64,000 nucleotides of DNA from Iris pallida (lineage: Eukaryota > Streptophyta > Magnoliopsida > Asparagales > Iridaceae), in contig JANAVB010003400.1 of NCBI GenBank assembly GCA_029216955.1, forward strand, positions 19,154,492 to 19,218,491. The letters run 5' to 3'. The notes below the pieces were generated by a model. The model was given only the letters and a program-made list of their open reading frames with translations. It was not told where the DNA came from and searched no databases. Shown here piece by piece: positions 21,956-33,846 of the stretch; position 1 is the stretch's first letter; each line of letters starts with the position of its first letter. Both the position numbers and the translations under genes were made by a program.

Positions 21956-24800
21956 TGTGACGCCCCAGAACCAGAATACTGGAGAGCGGGGGTGTACATA
22001 GCCAGCTACGTATATTGAAATGAAATTCACCTCGCTATACGGTCACGGCTGTCTAGATATGAGGGTTTACTACAAGCCAACGGTCTCTTAAGGTCAAGCC
22101 TATTGTCTCAATCTCAAACAAATAATATAATTACAAGATGTTAGACCACCAAATATACAATAAAAGGCGTCCCAAATATTACATATTCAGCTGATCATGA
22201 AGCTAGTCATACAAAATGCGAGGACTAGCAAGAGTTAAGTCATACATGATCAACCCTAGGATTTGTTAATCATGTTACAGCCCGTAGGCAGACAGTGAGT
22301 AAATGTGCATCGAGCTAACAGATGCTCGTCAGCTAAACGCCTCAAAAGAATAATTTACAACGGAGTGAGTGAAACAAAAAAAAATCCACTCGTAGCCCGG
22401 GTTCCTTCTAGTCGCCACCATCGGGCTGGAGGTTCGGTAGATCCTCGGGTGCTGCTCCGAAATCTGGCCACACAAAATCAGCTGGGTCAAACCCCAGGAA
22501 GAGCAAGTGCCACAAAGGAGGCCACGAAATAAGAACAAAAGCCAGCATATCAGAACATAAAAAAATGAAAGAAAAGTACAAGTAATAAAAGTACAGCAGG
22601 ACAATAAACGACTAGGAACATGGAACCATTCCGGGAGCCAGATTACAACCCATAAACCAAACAAGGACCGGGGTTGTAACCCTTCGCCTGAATAGCACTT
22701 GTCTCTATCCATTTATTGTTAAAGATAAGTAAAACAATCATGTTCAGGGGTACCAAGTACTGGGACTAGACAAGACTTAGACAAGGCTGGACAACATCCA
22801 TTCACAAGTGGCCAAGCAATTCTACGGCTTACTACTTTAACTAACTAGGGTTATCACAAGCCTAATTACTAACAAGATGCAATGAGAATTTCCCAGTCCC
22901 AAGCCCTGCAGACTATCCAGTTATCCTTCCGCAGGTTGAGAGTATGTTTGGATACATCGCCCCGGAGACGATATACCCTTAGGTGACTTAGAGGTGCAAC
23001 ACATGACAGTGTGCTGGAAATGTGCTCTACTCGTCGGCAAGCTACAAGTCCATTTAAAGCGCCCAGATAACGAGATTGCTTATGACTGGAATTCTCCATG
23101 TTCTAGTTTGATCTAATCATTAGCCTAATCCATATTTAGTGTGAATCCCTGGCCGTGGTACCCAGGGAGTCACGTCCTAGACATGATACAAGACATGACA
23201 AGTAGATTCGCACAAGGCAACAGAAGAATACCTACGGTGTCAGGGCAAGTCAAGTACGACCAGTTATCAAGCCGAGTCAAGTCAAGAGTGCGCTGAGGCG
23301 GCCACTATCAAGATGTCAAGTTACAGGGGATTAATTACAGGTTGCAGGTTACAAGTTACAAGCACCCAACAAGTTACTGCCAAAATCAGAGGATGCTACC
23401 CATAAAGTAAAACACAGAAAATTGTGTCAAGGCGTGTCGGGTTAGTCAAGTCGTGCTGTGGCATCAAGCTCCCATAAAACAAAATCAGCAAGAGAAAACC
23501 GAGAACCCAGGGAAAACACCAAAGGTCAGGAAGGGAAACAATGGCACAGGGTGTGCCAGGCAAGGAGCTCGGGCAAACGGTGCCAAGAGACGCGCTCGGG
23601 AACGGTCACAGTGCGCCAAGGGGCACGGGGAGCCAAGCGCGCAGGGGTGCGGGGTCCAAGCGCGCAAGGGACACGAGGTCCAAGCGCGCAGGGGGCCGAG
23701 TGCGCAGGGGGCCGAGTGCGCAGAGGACGCAGGGCCAAGTGCGCAGGGGGTCGAGTGCGCAGAGGGTGCAGGGCCAAGTGCGCAGGGGGCCGAGTGCGCA
23801 GAGGGCCGAGTGCGCAGAGGGCGCAGAGCCAAGTGCGCAGGGGCGCGTGGCCAAGTGCGCAGGGGGTGCACGGCCAAGTGCGCAGGAGGGCGCAGGGCCA
23901 AGTGCGCAGGGGGCACGCGGCCAAATGCGCATGGGGGGCACGGCCGAGTGCGTATGGGGGCGTACGGCCAAGGCGCATGGGGCGCGCTGCCGATTGCGTA
24001 TGGGGGCGCGCAGCCGAGTGCTCATGGGGGCGCGCGGCCGAGTGCGCAGGGAAGGGGTGCGCAGTTCGCCAAGGGACAAGCTGTGCTGGTCAGCCAGCGC
24101 TAAAGATCGTCGGCCGAGGAAGGCTGCACGTTCAGCCTTACGCTAAAGAGCGCAGACCGAGAGGTCTTCTTCTCCAGCTAGGCTGAGAAGATGAACCAAG
24201 AACACCAAAAACTTCAATTCTTCATATCTTGGCCAAATCAAAACCAAATTTGGATTTCCAAAGTTCTAACTTGTGTAAAATTGAATTCTCTTCCACACGG
24301 AAGCCTCAAAACAAGCAAAAATCAAAGTTTAATAGATCAAAATCAAGAAAATCCAAAAATAGCTAAAACTTATATCTAGAACAATGGAGACTCCAAATCA
24401 TAAAATGCCAAGTTCTAATGTTGTTCTCGATGGCCTAATCTAGCTAATGGACAAATAAAAATGTGCTGCTTATTTGGTGGCAAGGTGCACTTGCCTATGG
24501 AGGTTGGTGTTGTGTGGAGGAAGGAAGAAGATGTTGAAATTAATGAAAATTATGGAGGAGAGAGAAAGTTAGGTGGGGATATTAATGAGGGTGGGTTGTG
24601 GTGGAATGAGGGTGGAGTATAGCTAAGATGTTCCTTTGGGCTTAAAATCAAACCAAACCAAACCAAACCAACTAAAACCGAGCCGAGCCGAAACCCAAAA
24701 ATACGAGAAAACCCAAAATTCGACAAGTCGAGAAAATAAAAATACATGCCAAAATCCAAATTACGAGCATGAATACGAAATACGAAAAACGGGGGTGACA
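21956..24800 (-). repeat. 3' LTR of the minus-strand gypsy element
   Basis: On the minus strand it starts TGTCACCCCCG and ends GGGGCGTCACA, 2845 bp. Its final ~250 bp are related to the ends of LTR1 and LTR2, so the three are relatives. The 26870-28548 copy is closely similar. ORFs within it overlap the GC-rich array and are not genes. Confidence 0.88.
23600..24068. repeat. GC-rich tandem array in gypsy LTR (39-bp period)
   Basis: Units built on GGGCCGAGTGCGCAG and GGGCCAAGTGCGCAG alternate. In the sister copy at 43430-43510 the period is 39 bp. Open frames in all directions (up to ~240 codons) arise from the repeat and its lack of T-rich stops. Confidence 0.9.
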
Positions 24801-24815
24801 ACTCTACCCTCCTTA
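24801..24815 (-). promoter_or_regulatory. Polypurine tract of the gypsy element
   Basis: On the minus strand TAAGGAGGGTAGAGT directly precedes the LTR start TGTCACC. This is the expected position and composition for the plus-strand primer of reverse transcription. Confidence 0.75.
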
Positions 24816-24967
24816 AAAGAATTCCGTCCTCGGAATTAAATCAAGGAGCTAGAGATTGCCACGGCAAGCTACACTAAGCACCAACAACTACACTAAGCAG
24901 TTCAATCATACAATCATACATGCAAGCAAGGGATGGAAAGCATAAGGTATAAGGAAGACATTATACC

Positions 24968-26163
24968 TTACGAGTCAAACAAGTAGGGATATCGCGATCG
25001 GATGTCGTCCTCACGCTCCCACGTTGACTCACCTAGAGAGTGATGACCCCAAGCAACACGGACTAAGCTAATAGTCTTGTTCTTGAGTATTTTCTCCCTC
25101 TGGTCCAATATAGACACGGGCCTCTCCTCATACGAAAGGTTGGTACCAATAACCAATTTCGAATGGTCCAGGATATGGCTCGGTCCGAGATATACCGCCG
25201 TAATTGGGACACATGGAATACATCATGCACCTCACTTAGCGACGACGGAAGAGCGAGACGATAGGATATATCTCCTACTCGCTCCAGGATATCGAACAGC
25301 CCTATATACCTAGGACTAAGCTTTTCTCGTACGCCAAAGCGAATGACGCCGCAGTTAGGCGAGATCCTAAGGAATACATGGTCGCCGATAGAAAACTCTA
25401 AGGAGCATCGGCCCAATGCCGTTGGTGATCTTGGGCCACTCGAAGACGACCTCTGATCCCTCTGACCACTTCAACTATCTGGGCAATCATTTCTGGACCG
25501 AGCATCTGCCTCTCTCCAACATCATTCCATGCTAACGGGGATCTGCACTTCCTACCATACAGTACCTCGAATGGGGCCATCTGAATACTGGCCTGGAAAC
25601 TATTGTTGTACGAGAATTCCACCAGGTGTAGGTGATCCTTCCATGAACCACCAAAGTCAAGGGTACAAGATCTCAACATATCTTCAAGAGTCTGGATTGT
25701 GCGTTCCGACTGGCTATCTGTCTGCGGGTGATAAGCTGAGCTAAACTGAAGGTGAGTTCCCAAACTCTCTTGCAAGCTAGGCCAAAAGTGTGACGTAAAC
25801 CTTGAATCTCGGTCCCAGGTGATACTGACGGGCACACCGTAAAGCCTGACAATCTTTCTGAGGTACATCTCTGCTAGCTGAGCCGTAGACTGCCCAACTT
25901 TGAATGGGAGAAAATGAGCCACCTTCGTGAGCCTGTCAACTATAACCCAAATAGCTTCTCGACCAGCTGGGGATCTAGGCAATCCAGTCACAAAATCCAT
26001 GGTCACATGCTCCCATTTCTATTCTAGAATCGGCAAGGGCTAAAGAAGTCCAGCGGGCCTCTGATGTTCAGCTTTACCCTGCTGGCAAACCAAATACCGA
26101 GAGACAAACCGGGCTATCTCCCTCTTCATGCCATTCCACCAGAAATGCTAACGAATATTTTGT
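24968..26163 (-). pseudogene. gypsy integrase with chromodomain-like tail, frameshifted
   Basis: Reading leftward: a remnant of the zinc-binding region (RYLVCQQGKAEHQRP), then the core with TMDFVTGLPRS, GVPVSITWDRDSRFTSHFW and YHPQTDSQSERTIQTLEDML, so the D-D-E residues are visible. [13 protein letters not shown] follows, then the GDHVFLRISP region, and a tail ILDQREKILKNKTISLVRVA with STWEREDDIRSRYPYLF. That tail is the chromodomain-like end typical of Tekay-type chromoviruses. The product needs at least two frame changes (near 25405 and 25110), and stops lie upstream near 26040. Confidence 0.88.
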
Positions 26164-26808
26164 CTGAAATCTTTCTCTAAACACCGCCCAAGTGACCGGT
26201 GCCGCTAATCCTATGGCCTGCGCTGCCCACCAACTGCGAGCCAAGTCTAACAACTGCAGGCATACCACTGCTACCTTCTCATTCTCGGGTGTCCTAGCTG
26301 CTTCTAGAATCACCTCGGTATCCTGAAGCCAAGCGTCCGCGGCAATCGCATCTTCGCTGCCGTCGAAGAATGGAGGGTTCAAGCGCTTGAAGCTGTTGGT
26401 CGTGCTGTTCCCTGGATGACCGTCTCTAGTCAAAGCATCTGCTACTACCTGGTACAAGGCGTCTCCTCTACGATCCTGGGAAGCTATCAAGGTCCTGATG
26501 AGACCTACCAAGGTGCCATCGTCAGGCTCTGCAGGCTGGACGGGCCGAACTGGGGGTTCTCCTTCGGGAGATACAACTCTGGAGGCTACTCCGGAATGCT
26601 GGGCTTGATCTCCGGGTTGCTGGTCCCCGGGAAGTGCTCCACCTTGCTGATCGGCGAGGTCAGGTACAGTGCCGCTGAAGAAGACGACACAGAGAAAATA
26701 ATAAGGAAGGACCAGGACAGAACAACGATACAAGCACACGATCAGGGCAAGAATCCAGAGATGCAGAGGATATAAACGGAGATCAAGGACGAGTACTGAT
26801 TGAGACAT
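26164..26808 (-). pseudogene. gypsy gag fragment fused to integrase
   Basis: From ~26330 leftward the frame matches the retrotransposon gag domain (FKRLNPPFFDGSEDAIAADA, then WLQDTEVILEAARTPENEKV and WAVFRERFQTKY). At ~26164 it continues, out of frame, in the integrase zinc-binding region, so the whole PR-RT-RNase H stretch is gone. The first ~45 residues after the Met at 26808 are unusually hydrophobic and may not be coding. Confidence 0.8.
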
Positions 26809-26844
26809 CTAATTGGTAAACCCTCACATTCTTGAATGCCAAGA

Positions 26845-26869
26845 CTTGCATGGGCCACCACTTAAACCA
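26845..26869 (-). promoter_or_regulatory. Leader start / presumed primer-binding site of gypsy element
   Basis: Directly after the LTR end the minus strand reads TGGTTTAAGTGGTGGCCCAT. A near-identical stretch follows LTR2 at 36839. It starts with TGG as a primer site should, but I cannot assign the tRNA. Confidence 0.5.
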
Positions 26870-28548
26870 TGTGACGCCCCAGAACCAGAATACTGGAGAG
26901 CGGGGGCGTACACAGCCAGCTACCTATATTGAAATGAAATTCACCTCGCTATACGGTCACGGCTGTCTAGATATGAGGGTTTACTACAAGCCAACGGTCT
27001 CTTAAGGTCAAGCCTATTGTCTCAATCTCAAACAAATAATATAATTACAAGATGTTAGACCACCAAATATACAATAAAAGGCATCCCAAATATTACATAT
27101 TCAGCTGATCATGAAGCTAGTCATACAAAATATGAGGACTAGCAAGAGTTAAGTCATACATGATCAACCCTAGGATTTTATAATCATGTTACAGCCCGTA
27201 GGCAGACAGTGAGTAAATGTGCATCGAGCTAACAGGTGCTCGTCGGCTAAATGCCTCAAAAGAATAATTTACAACGGAGTGAGTGAAACAAAAAGGAAAA
27301 CCCACTCGTAGCCCGGGTTCCTTCTAGTCGCCACCATCGGGCTGGAGGTTCGGTAGATCCTCGGGTGCTGCTCCAAAATCTGGCCACACAAAACCAGCTG
27401 GGTCAAACCCCAGGAAGAGCAAGTGCCACAAAGGAGGCCATGAAATAAGAACAAAAGCTAGCATATCAGAACATAAAAAAATGGAAGAAAAGTACAAGTA
27501 ATAAAAGTACAGCAAAACAATAAACGACTAGGGACATGAAACCATTCTGGGAGCCAGATTACAACCCGTAAACCAAACAAGGACCGGGGTTATAACCCTT
27601 CGCCTGAATAGCACTTGTCTCTATCTATTTATTGTTAAAGATAAGTAAAACAATCATGTTCAGGGGTACCAAGTACTGGGACTAGACAAGACTTAGACAA
27701 GGCTGGACAACATCCATTCACAAGCGGCCAAGCAATTCTACGGCTTACTACTTTAACTAACTAGGGTTATCACAAGCCTAATTACTAACAAGATGCAATG
27801 AGAATTTCCCAGTCCCAAGCCCTGCAGACTATCCAGTTATCCTTCCGCAGGTTGAGAGTATGTTTGGATACATCGCCCCGGAGATGATATACCCTTAGGT
27901 GACTTAGAGGTGCAACACATGACAGTGTGCTGGAAATGTGTTCTACTCGTCGGCAAGCTACAAGTCCATTTAAAGCGCCCAGATAACGAGATTGCTTGTG
28001 ACTGGAATTCTCCATGTTCTAGTTTGATCTAATCATTAGCCTAATCCATATTTAGTGTGAATCCTTGGCCGTGGTACCCAGGGAGTCACGTCCTAGACAT
28101 AATGCAAGACATGACAAGTAGATTCGTACAAGGCAACAGAAGAACACCCACGGTGTCAGGGCAAGTCAAGTACGACCAGTTATCAAGCCGAGTCAAGTCA
28201 AGAGTGCGCTGAGGCGGCCACTATCAAGATGTCAAGTTACAGGGGATTAATTACAGGTTGCAGGTTACAAGTTACAAGCACCCAACAAGTTACTGCCAAA
28301 ATCAGAGGATGCTACCCATAAAGTAAAACACAGAAAATCGTGTCAAGGCGTGTCGAGTTAGTCAACTCGTGCTGTAGCATCAAGCTCCCAGAAAATAAAA
28401 TCAGCAAGAGAAAACCGATAACCCAGGGGAAATACCAAAGGTCAGGAGGGGAAACAATGGCACAAGGTGTGCCAGGCAAGGGGCTCGGGCAAACGGCGCC
28501 AAGAGACGCGCTCGGGAATGGTCGCAGTGCGCCAGGGGGCGCGGGGAG
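26870..28548 (-). repeat. 5' LTR of gypsy element, truncated
   Basis: Closely similar to 21956-23630 in the same orientation. It stops at 28548 within the first GC-rich repeats and abuts resident DNA of unit 2. About 1.1 kb of the LTR start is missing. Confidence 0.87.
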
Positions 28549-28784
28549 ACTGAGCATGAGCATGGTTGACATCGACAAGCCGAAGTAAAATAATACTCTC
28601 CCAAGACTGAGCATGGTTGACATCGACAAGCCAAGTTGAACCTCAAGTTTTGACTAACAAAAAATAACTGACATATCAGGTTGTTCCAATAACACTGTCA
28701 CGTCACGTACCACTGGCCAACCAAGACACAACCCCGTGCATAGGATTCATATCATCATCATTTGGTCAACTTCCCAAAATAGTT
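28549..28784. other. Resident DNA, unit 2 left arm (short)
   Basis: It matches 10680-10885 and 49110-49464. A ~50-bp piece containing GAGCATGGTTGACATCGACA is tandemly doubled at the start, beside the LTR break. No coding sequence is seen. Confidence 0.7.
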
Positions 28785-28804
28785 TATATATATATATATA
28801 TATA
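28785..28804. repeat. (TA)n at the 5' end of LINE B
   Basis: A short TA tract (~20 bp) immediately before the LINE start. Confidence 0.93.
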
Positions 28805-28807
28805 AAG

Positions 28808-30602
28808 ATGAAGAGCTCTGCTAGGGTTTCCCCTATGGCGGCTACTACGCCTCCCCCCCCGGCCCCCAGATCCTCTTGTGGGGGAGGGGGCGAGCACGGC
28901 TGCCCGGAGGGGGGGCGGGCGGCCCCTCCTAACCGGACGGCGGCGGCAGGGGGGGTCGGACGGATCTGGTGGGACCCCCCCAGGTGAGGGGGGTCACGTC
29001 CCGGGGCGGGGGGGGTGTCAGGCGCGGGTGGAGACCCCCCACAGGCAGGCTGGGGTTGGGTACGGGGCCGGGCACCGGTGATGGGGCTCCGCTTGGAGGG
29101 GGGTGAAGGGCACCGACGACGAGGGTGGGACCGACCAAGGAGGGGTAGGGTCGGGGAATACGGCACAAATATTCGAGTTCGGGTCAGGATCTATGCCGGA
29201 GGTGGACAGGTCTGGAGAGGCAGGTTGGCAGACGGTGGTGAGACGACGGGCTGGAGGGCGACGAGAGGCTCAGACCCGAGCCTCGGGTTGGGTGGGACCT
29301 AAAAATAATGGGAATCGCCCATCAATAGGCACAGCTGATCCCCGGCATCGAGGGGGAGGTACGGTGCGCACTGTGTCGAGATAGCGACCAAAGGTGACGA
29401 CGGCGGAGAAGGCTAAGGGAGTTGTTGTTGATACCGGTTGGCAAGGCCTGGGATCTGCGAGACCTCCAACCAGGACTCACACTGAGGAGCAGAGGCCTCG
29501 GTCATCGAAGGAGGTATGCACGCCAGTGGAGACGAAAAGCCCGTTGTCGATGGAATATGTTACACCGATGTCGATTGGAGGAGGACTCCGGGCGTATTTC
29601 TCCGCAGAAGAAATAGCAGAGGTTTCAGACTTCTGGAAGAATACATTGGTGCTATATGTGCTAGGGAACAAGCCGTTCTATGGCCAAATCCGGGATTATG
29701 CCCAAAGGCAACATGAAATTCTTCTCCCGGGAGAATAGGTTTTACTATGTCAAATTTGGGCTAGCGGAAGATGTGACCAGAATTTTGCAGGGAGGGCCCT
29801 CGTTTTTTGATGGGAGGCTCATCATATTGAAGGAGTGGACGCCGGAGCTGAGATGTGAGAAGGAGGTGCTGAATGCTATTCCCATCTGGATCCGATTCCC
29901 AGAGTTTCCAGTGAAGTATTGGAGCATCCCGCTCCTCATGAGACTCGCCAGCCTCGTGGAAAAACCGATCAAGGCAGACGAGGCCACTGCTTTCCGCACC
30001 AGACTGATGTATGCCAGGATCTTTGTGGAGATCAAGGCGGGCTCGGAACTACCGAGTATGCTTGAATATCAGGTACCGTCCGGGGAGGTTCTGACACAGT
30101 CGGTGGAGTATGACTGGGTTCCCCCTATGTGTTCCTACTGTGAGTGATTTGGGCACGCTACTAGTACGTGCAAGTATAAGGGGAAGGAGTTCGTCAGGCC
30201 ACCGGCGGCTCAGATGGAGGCATCCGGGATGGAGACGGCTCCCAACCATGTACCTGGGGAGACTTCGACAGACAGACATATGGAGGAGGATTCGGTAATG
30301 GAGGTCGACAGGAGGCTGGAGACAGGATCACCGCAGAGACAAGAGAGTCGCAGGGTGTGCTGGTCACTTTCAGGCCACAGAGGAACATAGTGACTAGGGG
30401 TATGAGCGCAGCTGGCAGTAGTCAGAAGGTAATGAAAGCTTCCACGGCTATCATGGTATACAGAAGCAGGAAAAGGCATGCTCCGGCCATACGGAAGGAT
30501 CTGGACGACCAGACTGAGGCCAATCCTGACTGGGCTCTTACCCTTAGCAGGATTCAGGCACATCTCGCTCCTTCCTCCATGGTGGATATAGCAGGCGGAT
30601 GA
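28808..30602 (+). pseudogene. LINE B ORF1 (DUF4283, knuckle), broken
   Basis: It starts MKSSARVSPMAATT. DUF4283 is seen as FFSRENRFYYVKFGLAEDVT and RLIILKEWTPELRCEKEVLN in 29680-30147. The knuckle CSYCE is followed by TGA at 30145-30147 where copy D has a cysteine codon. A TGG-to-TAG change near 29384 and a short deletion near 29700 (shared with D) further break the frame. Confidence 0.85.
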
Positions 30603-30663
30603 GACACTTCCCTCGAGTGTTGATCCAGACGAGTTTCAGGGTGACCCCTCTTCTATTAATTAA

Positions 30664-32370
30664 ATGTCGGTCCTAGCATGAAACATTAGGAAGGATGTTC
30701 CATTGGACGCTGGAGAGAGATTGGTGGAGTTCTGAGGAAAGAGGCTTGTGACATAGCTATTTTGCTGGAGACGAAGATCAGAGGGGCCGCGATGCTCTCG
30801 CGTAGGACTCCGGCAAACTGGGACCACATTCATAACTTAGATCTTTACGATATGGCAAGGATCTGGGTTAGGTGGAACCGAGATAGCTGGAAGGGGGTAC
30901 AGATACAATAATCAGAATAACTTATTGGCATTTCATTAAAGAACAAAGGTGGATTCCGCTTCATCCTGGGTGCTGTATACGGGCACAATAATCGGAGACT
31001 CCGGGAGTCCTTGTGGGAGGACATAGTGCACCTTAGTCATATGGCGGACAGCATGCATCTTCCTCTACTCATCATGGGGGACTTCAATGCTATGCTGCTT
31101 CGCCAGGAGAAGGTGGAGGGTCGTACTGTTCTGGATTCGATCTTATATGACTTCCAGAGTTGTCTGCTTCTGCCTGGGATAAAGGGGCTGGAGAGAGCTG
31201 GCCATATCTGGACCTGGCACAACAAGGCTACACAAAATCGGATTGCATGTCAGTTGGATCGGGCCTTGGGCAATAGTGAATGGTTTCGGTGCTTTCCTAA
31301 TTCGGTGGCGGAAGGTCTTGCGGCTGGTACTAGCGACCACTCTCCAATCCGAGTGAGCCTCTGTGAGAGACCTATTATGTGGTCGAGGCCGTTTCGGTAT
31401 AATAATAGTTGGTACATGTCGGCTGGATATGAGGAGGTGGTTACGGAGGAGATGCAGCACTTCCGGGAAGGCACGGCTCAGTTCCGCATGGTTCATAAAC
31501 TTAAACAGATCTAGCGAGCGCTCAGGGGTTGGATGTAGATGAGATCGCAATCTTCTCTGGCGAAAAAGAAAGTCGAGCTTCGGGACACTCAGGTGGCTCT
31601 ACAAGCTGACATTCTGAACGGAAAGTTGGCGGCTAAGGAGAAGACCCTGATTGAGGAGGTCAGTATTATGAGATTGCAGGAGGAGATTAGTGCGGCACAG
31701 AGGACAAAATATACCTGGCTCAAAGATATGATGTTATCCATACCCGTCAGCACCGGAACAGCATCCCCAGGCTTCTGAATGGCGAGGGACGTCTGGTAGG
31801 GGACCCGTTAGAGATTCAGGAGGAGGTCGTCAGATTTTATTCTGACTTATACCAGCAGACGGATTACACTAGTACGTTCCTAGCCCTTATCACGAAGAGG
31901 CTGGTGACGCACCATGGAAATAGCCTGCTATTGGCCCCTGTGAGATTGGAGGAGGTGGAAGACATTGTGATGAACGCTAATCCTAACAAAGCAACGGGGC
32001 CTGATGGCTTCTCTTCAGGGTTCTTTAAGCGACACTGGGGTGTGCTTAAGTTCCCTGTTTTGGAGGCGGTTCAGGAGTTCTTCGCAGAGGGCAGGCTACT
32101 GAAGGAGATGAACCTGGTTCCTAAGAAGGAGAGCGCGACCTCGCTCGCAGACTTAGACCCATTGCTTGCTGTAACTTTCTTTATAAGATTATTACTCATC
32201 TTATGTGCAGGCGTATGGAGGGGATTATATAGGGTTTGGTGTCCCAGAATCAGACAGCTTTCATCAAGGGCCGATCGATAGCGGAGCACAGCCTACTTGC
32301 ACATGAGATGGTAAGAGAGTTCAGCAAACCTGGGGGGATAAAGGCTTGTGTGAAGCTTGATCTACGAAAA
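30664..32370 (+). pseudogene. LINE B ORF2, endonuclease and first partial RT
   Basis: The ATG at 30664 is followed at codon 6 by TGA where the related LINEs have the Trp of AWN, a change shared with D. Visible motifs are MGDFNAM (near 31078), TWHNKAT, LDRALGN and SDHSPIRV. Stops lie near 31512 and 31537. The partial first RT (NPNKATGPDGFSSGF onward, near 31980) has a frame change at ~32153 and ends at the spacer. Confidence 0.85.
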
Positions 32371-32594
32371 GTCTATGGCCGGTGGTCGGATCGAACAGCG
32401 TGAGGCCACGTGGCGTGGATTCATCCGAGCCGCATGAAGGACTTTTGGAGCCGCATGAGGCTCCTTCTGTTTTGAGCCGTATGGGATCCTGAAGGACTTA
32501 TGAGCCGCATGAAGCTCCTTCTGTTTTGAGTCGCATGAGGCTCCTTCTGTTTTGAGCCGCATGGGTTTTCCTTATCTTTTTCCATGCTTCTACA
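32371..32594 (+). repeat. Spacer with 26-bp repeats between RT copies (LINE B)
   Basis: Same organisation as in A and D: GAGCCGCATGA-type units, then a pyrimidine stretch and CTACAG before RT restarts. Confidence 0.85.
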
Positions 32595-33846
32595 GTGATA
32601 AAGGCTAATCCCAACAAAGCTCCCGGACCAGATGGCTTCTCTTCAGGGTTCTTTAAGCGACACTGGGGTGTGCTTAAGGCCCCTGTTCTGGCGGCGGTAC
32701 TGGAGTTCTTTGCGGAGGGCAGGCTTTTGAAGGAGATGAACCATACCTTCTTGACGCTGGTTCCTAAGAAGGAGGGAGCGACCTCACTTGCAGATTTTTG
32801 GCCCATTGCTTGCTGTAATTTTCTTTATAAGATTATCACTCATCTTATGTGCATGCGTATGGAGGGGATTATGCAGGGATTGGTGTCCCAGAATCAAGCA
32901 GCGTTCATCAAGGGCCGATCGATAGCGGAGCACAGCCTGCTAGCTCATGAGATGGTGAGAGAGTTCAGCAAACCTGGGGGGATGAAGGCTTGTGTGAAGC
33001 TTGACCTCCGGAAAGCTTATGATACGGTCAACCGAGACTTCCTGTGTCACTTGATGCTTGTCGGGGTTCGACGAGAGGTGGGTTACGAGGGTGAGGGAGT
33101 GCATTTGGTCCCCTACTTTCTCAGTCCTCATCCAGGGCACGCCGCATGGCTACTTCAGAAGCAACAGGGAGCTAAGGCAGGGTGACCCCCTCTTCCCGTA
33201 TTTATTTACCTTGGTGATGGAGTACTTTACATGCATGATGGATACGGCGGTGCATAGCAAGAGGATCGTCCCCCTTTTCCGGTTGGTGAGTCCGGTTGTC
33301 TCCCATCTGATCTATGCTGATGACTTATTGGTGCTACTCCAGCCTTCCAAGCGGGGAATGAGAGCGCTCTCTGACATTATGGAGGAGTTCGGGCGGCTAT
33401 CTGGGCTCCACTTAAACAGGGAGAAAAGCAGAGTCTACTTCAGTTCCCGGTGTACACAGCAGGAAGAGAGAGCCTTCGCCTTGGGAGTGGACAGAGGCGA
33501 GCTCCCAGTGAAATACCTGGGGGTCCCGCTGACGGTTAACTATGCCAGAGAGCAGGATTGTTACAGCTTGGTAGATTTTGCTCAGAGGAGAGTGGAAGGC
33601 TGGCAAGCTGCGGGTCTATCATTTGGCAGACGGATTGAGTTGGTGCGTTCGGTTATTGCGGGCATCACGATGTTCTGGCTCCAGTCTATCCAGATCCCGA
33701 CGGCCACTATTCGGAAAATGGAGTCTATCTGTTCTGACTTCATCTGGAGGGAAGGGATACATGCGATCTCTTGGAACCAGCTATGTCGTCCTCGGAAGGA
33801 AGGTGGAGTGGGACTGAGGCCTCTTCATGCGGTCAGGAAGGCCGTT
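32595..33846 (+). pseudogene. LINE B ORF2, second RT copy (truncated)
   Basis: RT runs from IKANPNKAPGPDGF through LVPKKEGATS and LRKAYDTVNRDFL. It is frameshifted near 33060 (shared with D) and resumes with YADD at 33313-33324. It ends after LRPLHAVRKAV where LTR2 interrupts. Motif residue R in FRPIA is W here. Confidence 0.87.

Larger units (their letters stand above)
21956..28548 (-). mobile_element. Ty3/gypsy chromovirus-like element, internally deleted and 5' truncated
   Basis: On the minus strand: a partial 5' LTR (26870-28548), a short leader, a gag fragment, integrase with a chromodomain-like tail, a polypurine tract and a full 3' LTR (21956-24800). Protease, RT and RNase H are missing. 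The 5' LTR breaks at 28548 inside its GC-rich array and joins resident DNA of unit 2. The integrase tail is of the type found in Tekay/Del chromoviruses. Confidence 0.88.
28805..33846 (+). mobile_element. L1-type LINE, copy B (subfamily 1), 3' end lost
   Basis: Same structure as copy D, including the duplicated RT start and spacer. It is broken at 33846 by LTR2 after GGCCGTTT; LINE sequence does not resume after the LTR. It shares frameshifts with D that A lacks (near 29700 and 33060), so B and D are the closer pair. Confidence 0.92.

Noticed and set aside
23453..24186. Overlapping long open frames (up to ~240 codons) on both strands
   Set aside because: They lie in the GC-rich 39-bp LTR array, are open in most frames at once, and give low-complexity Ala/Gly/Arg repeats. 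The same applies to 43160-43705 and 8309-8777.
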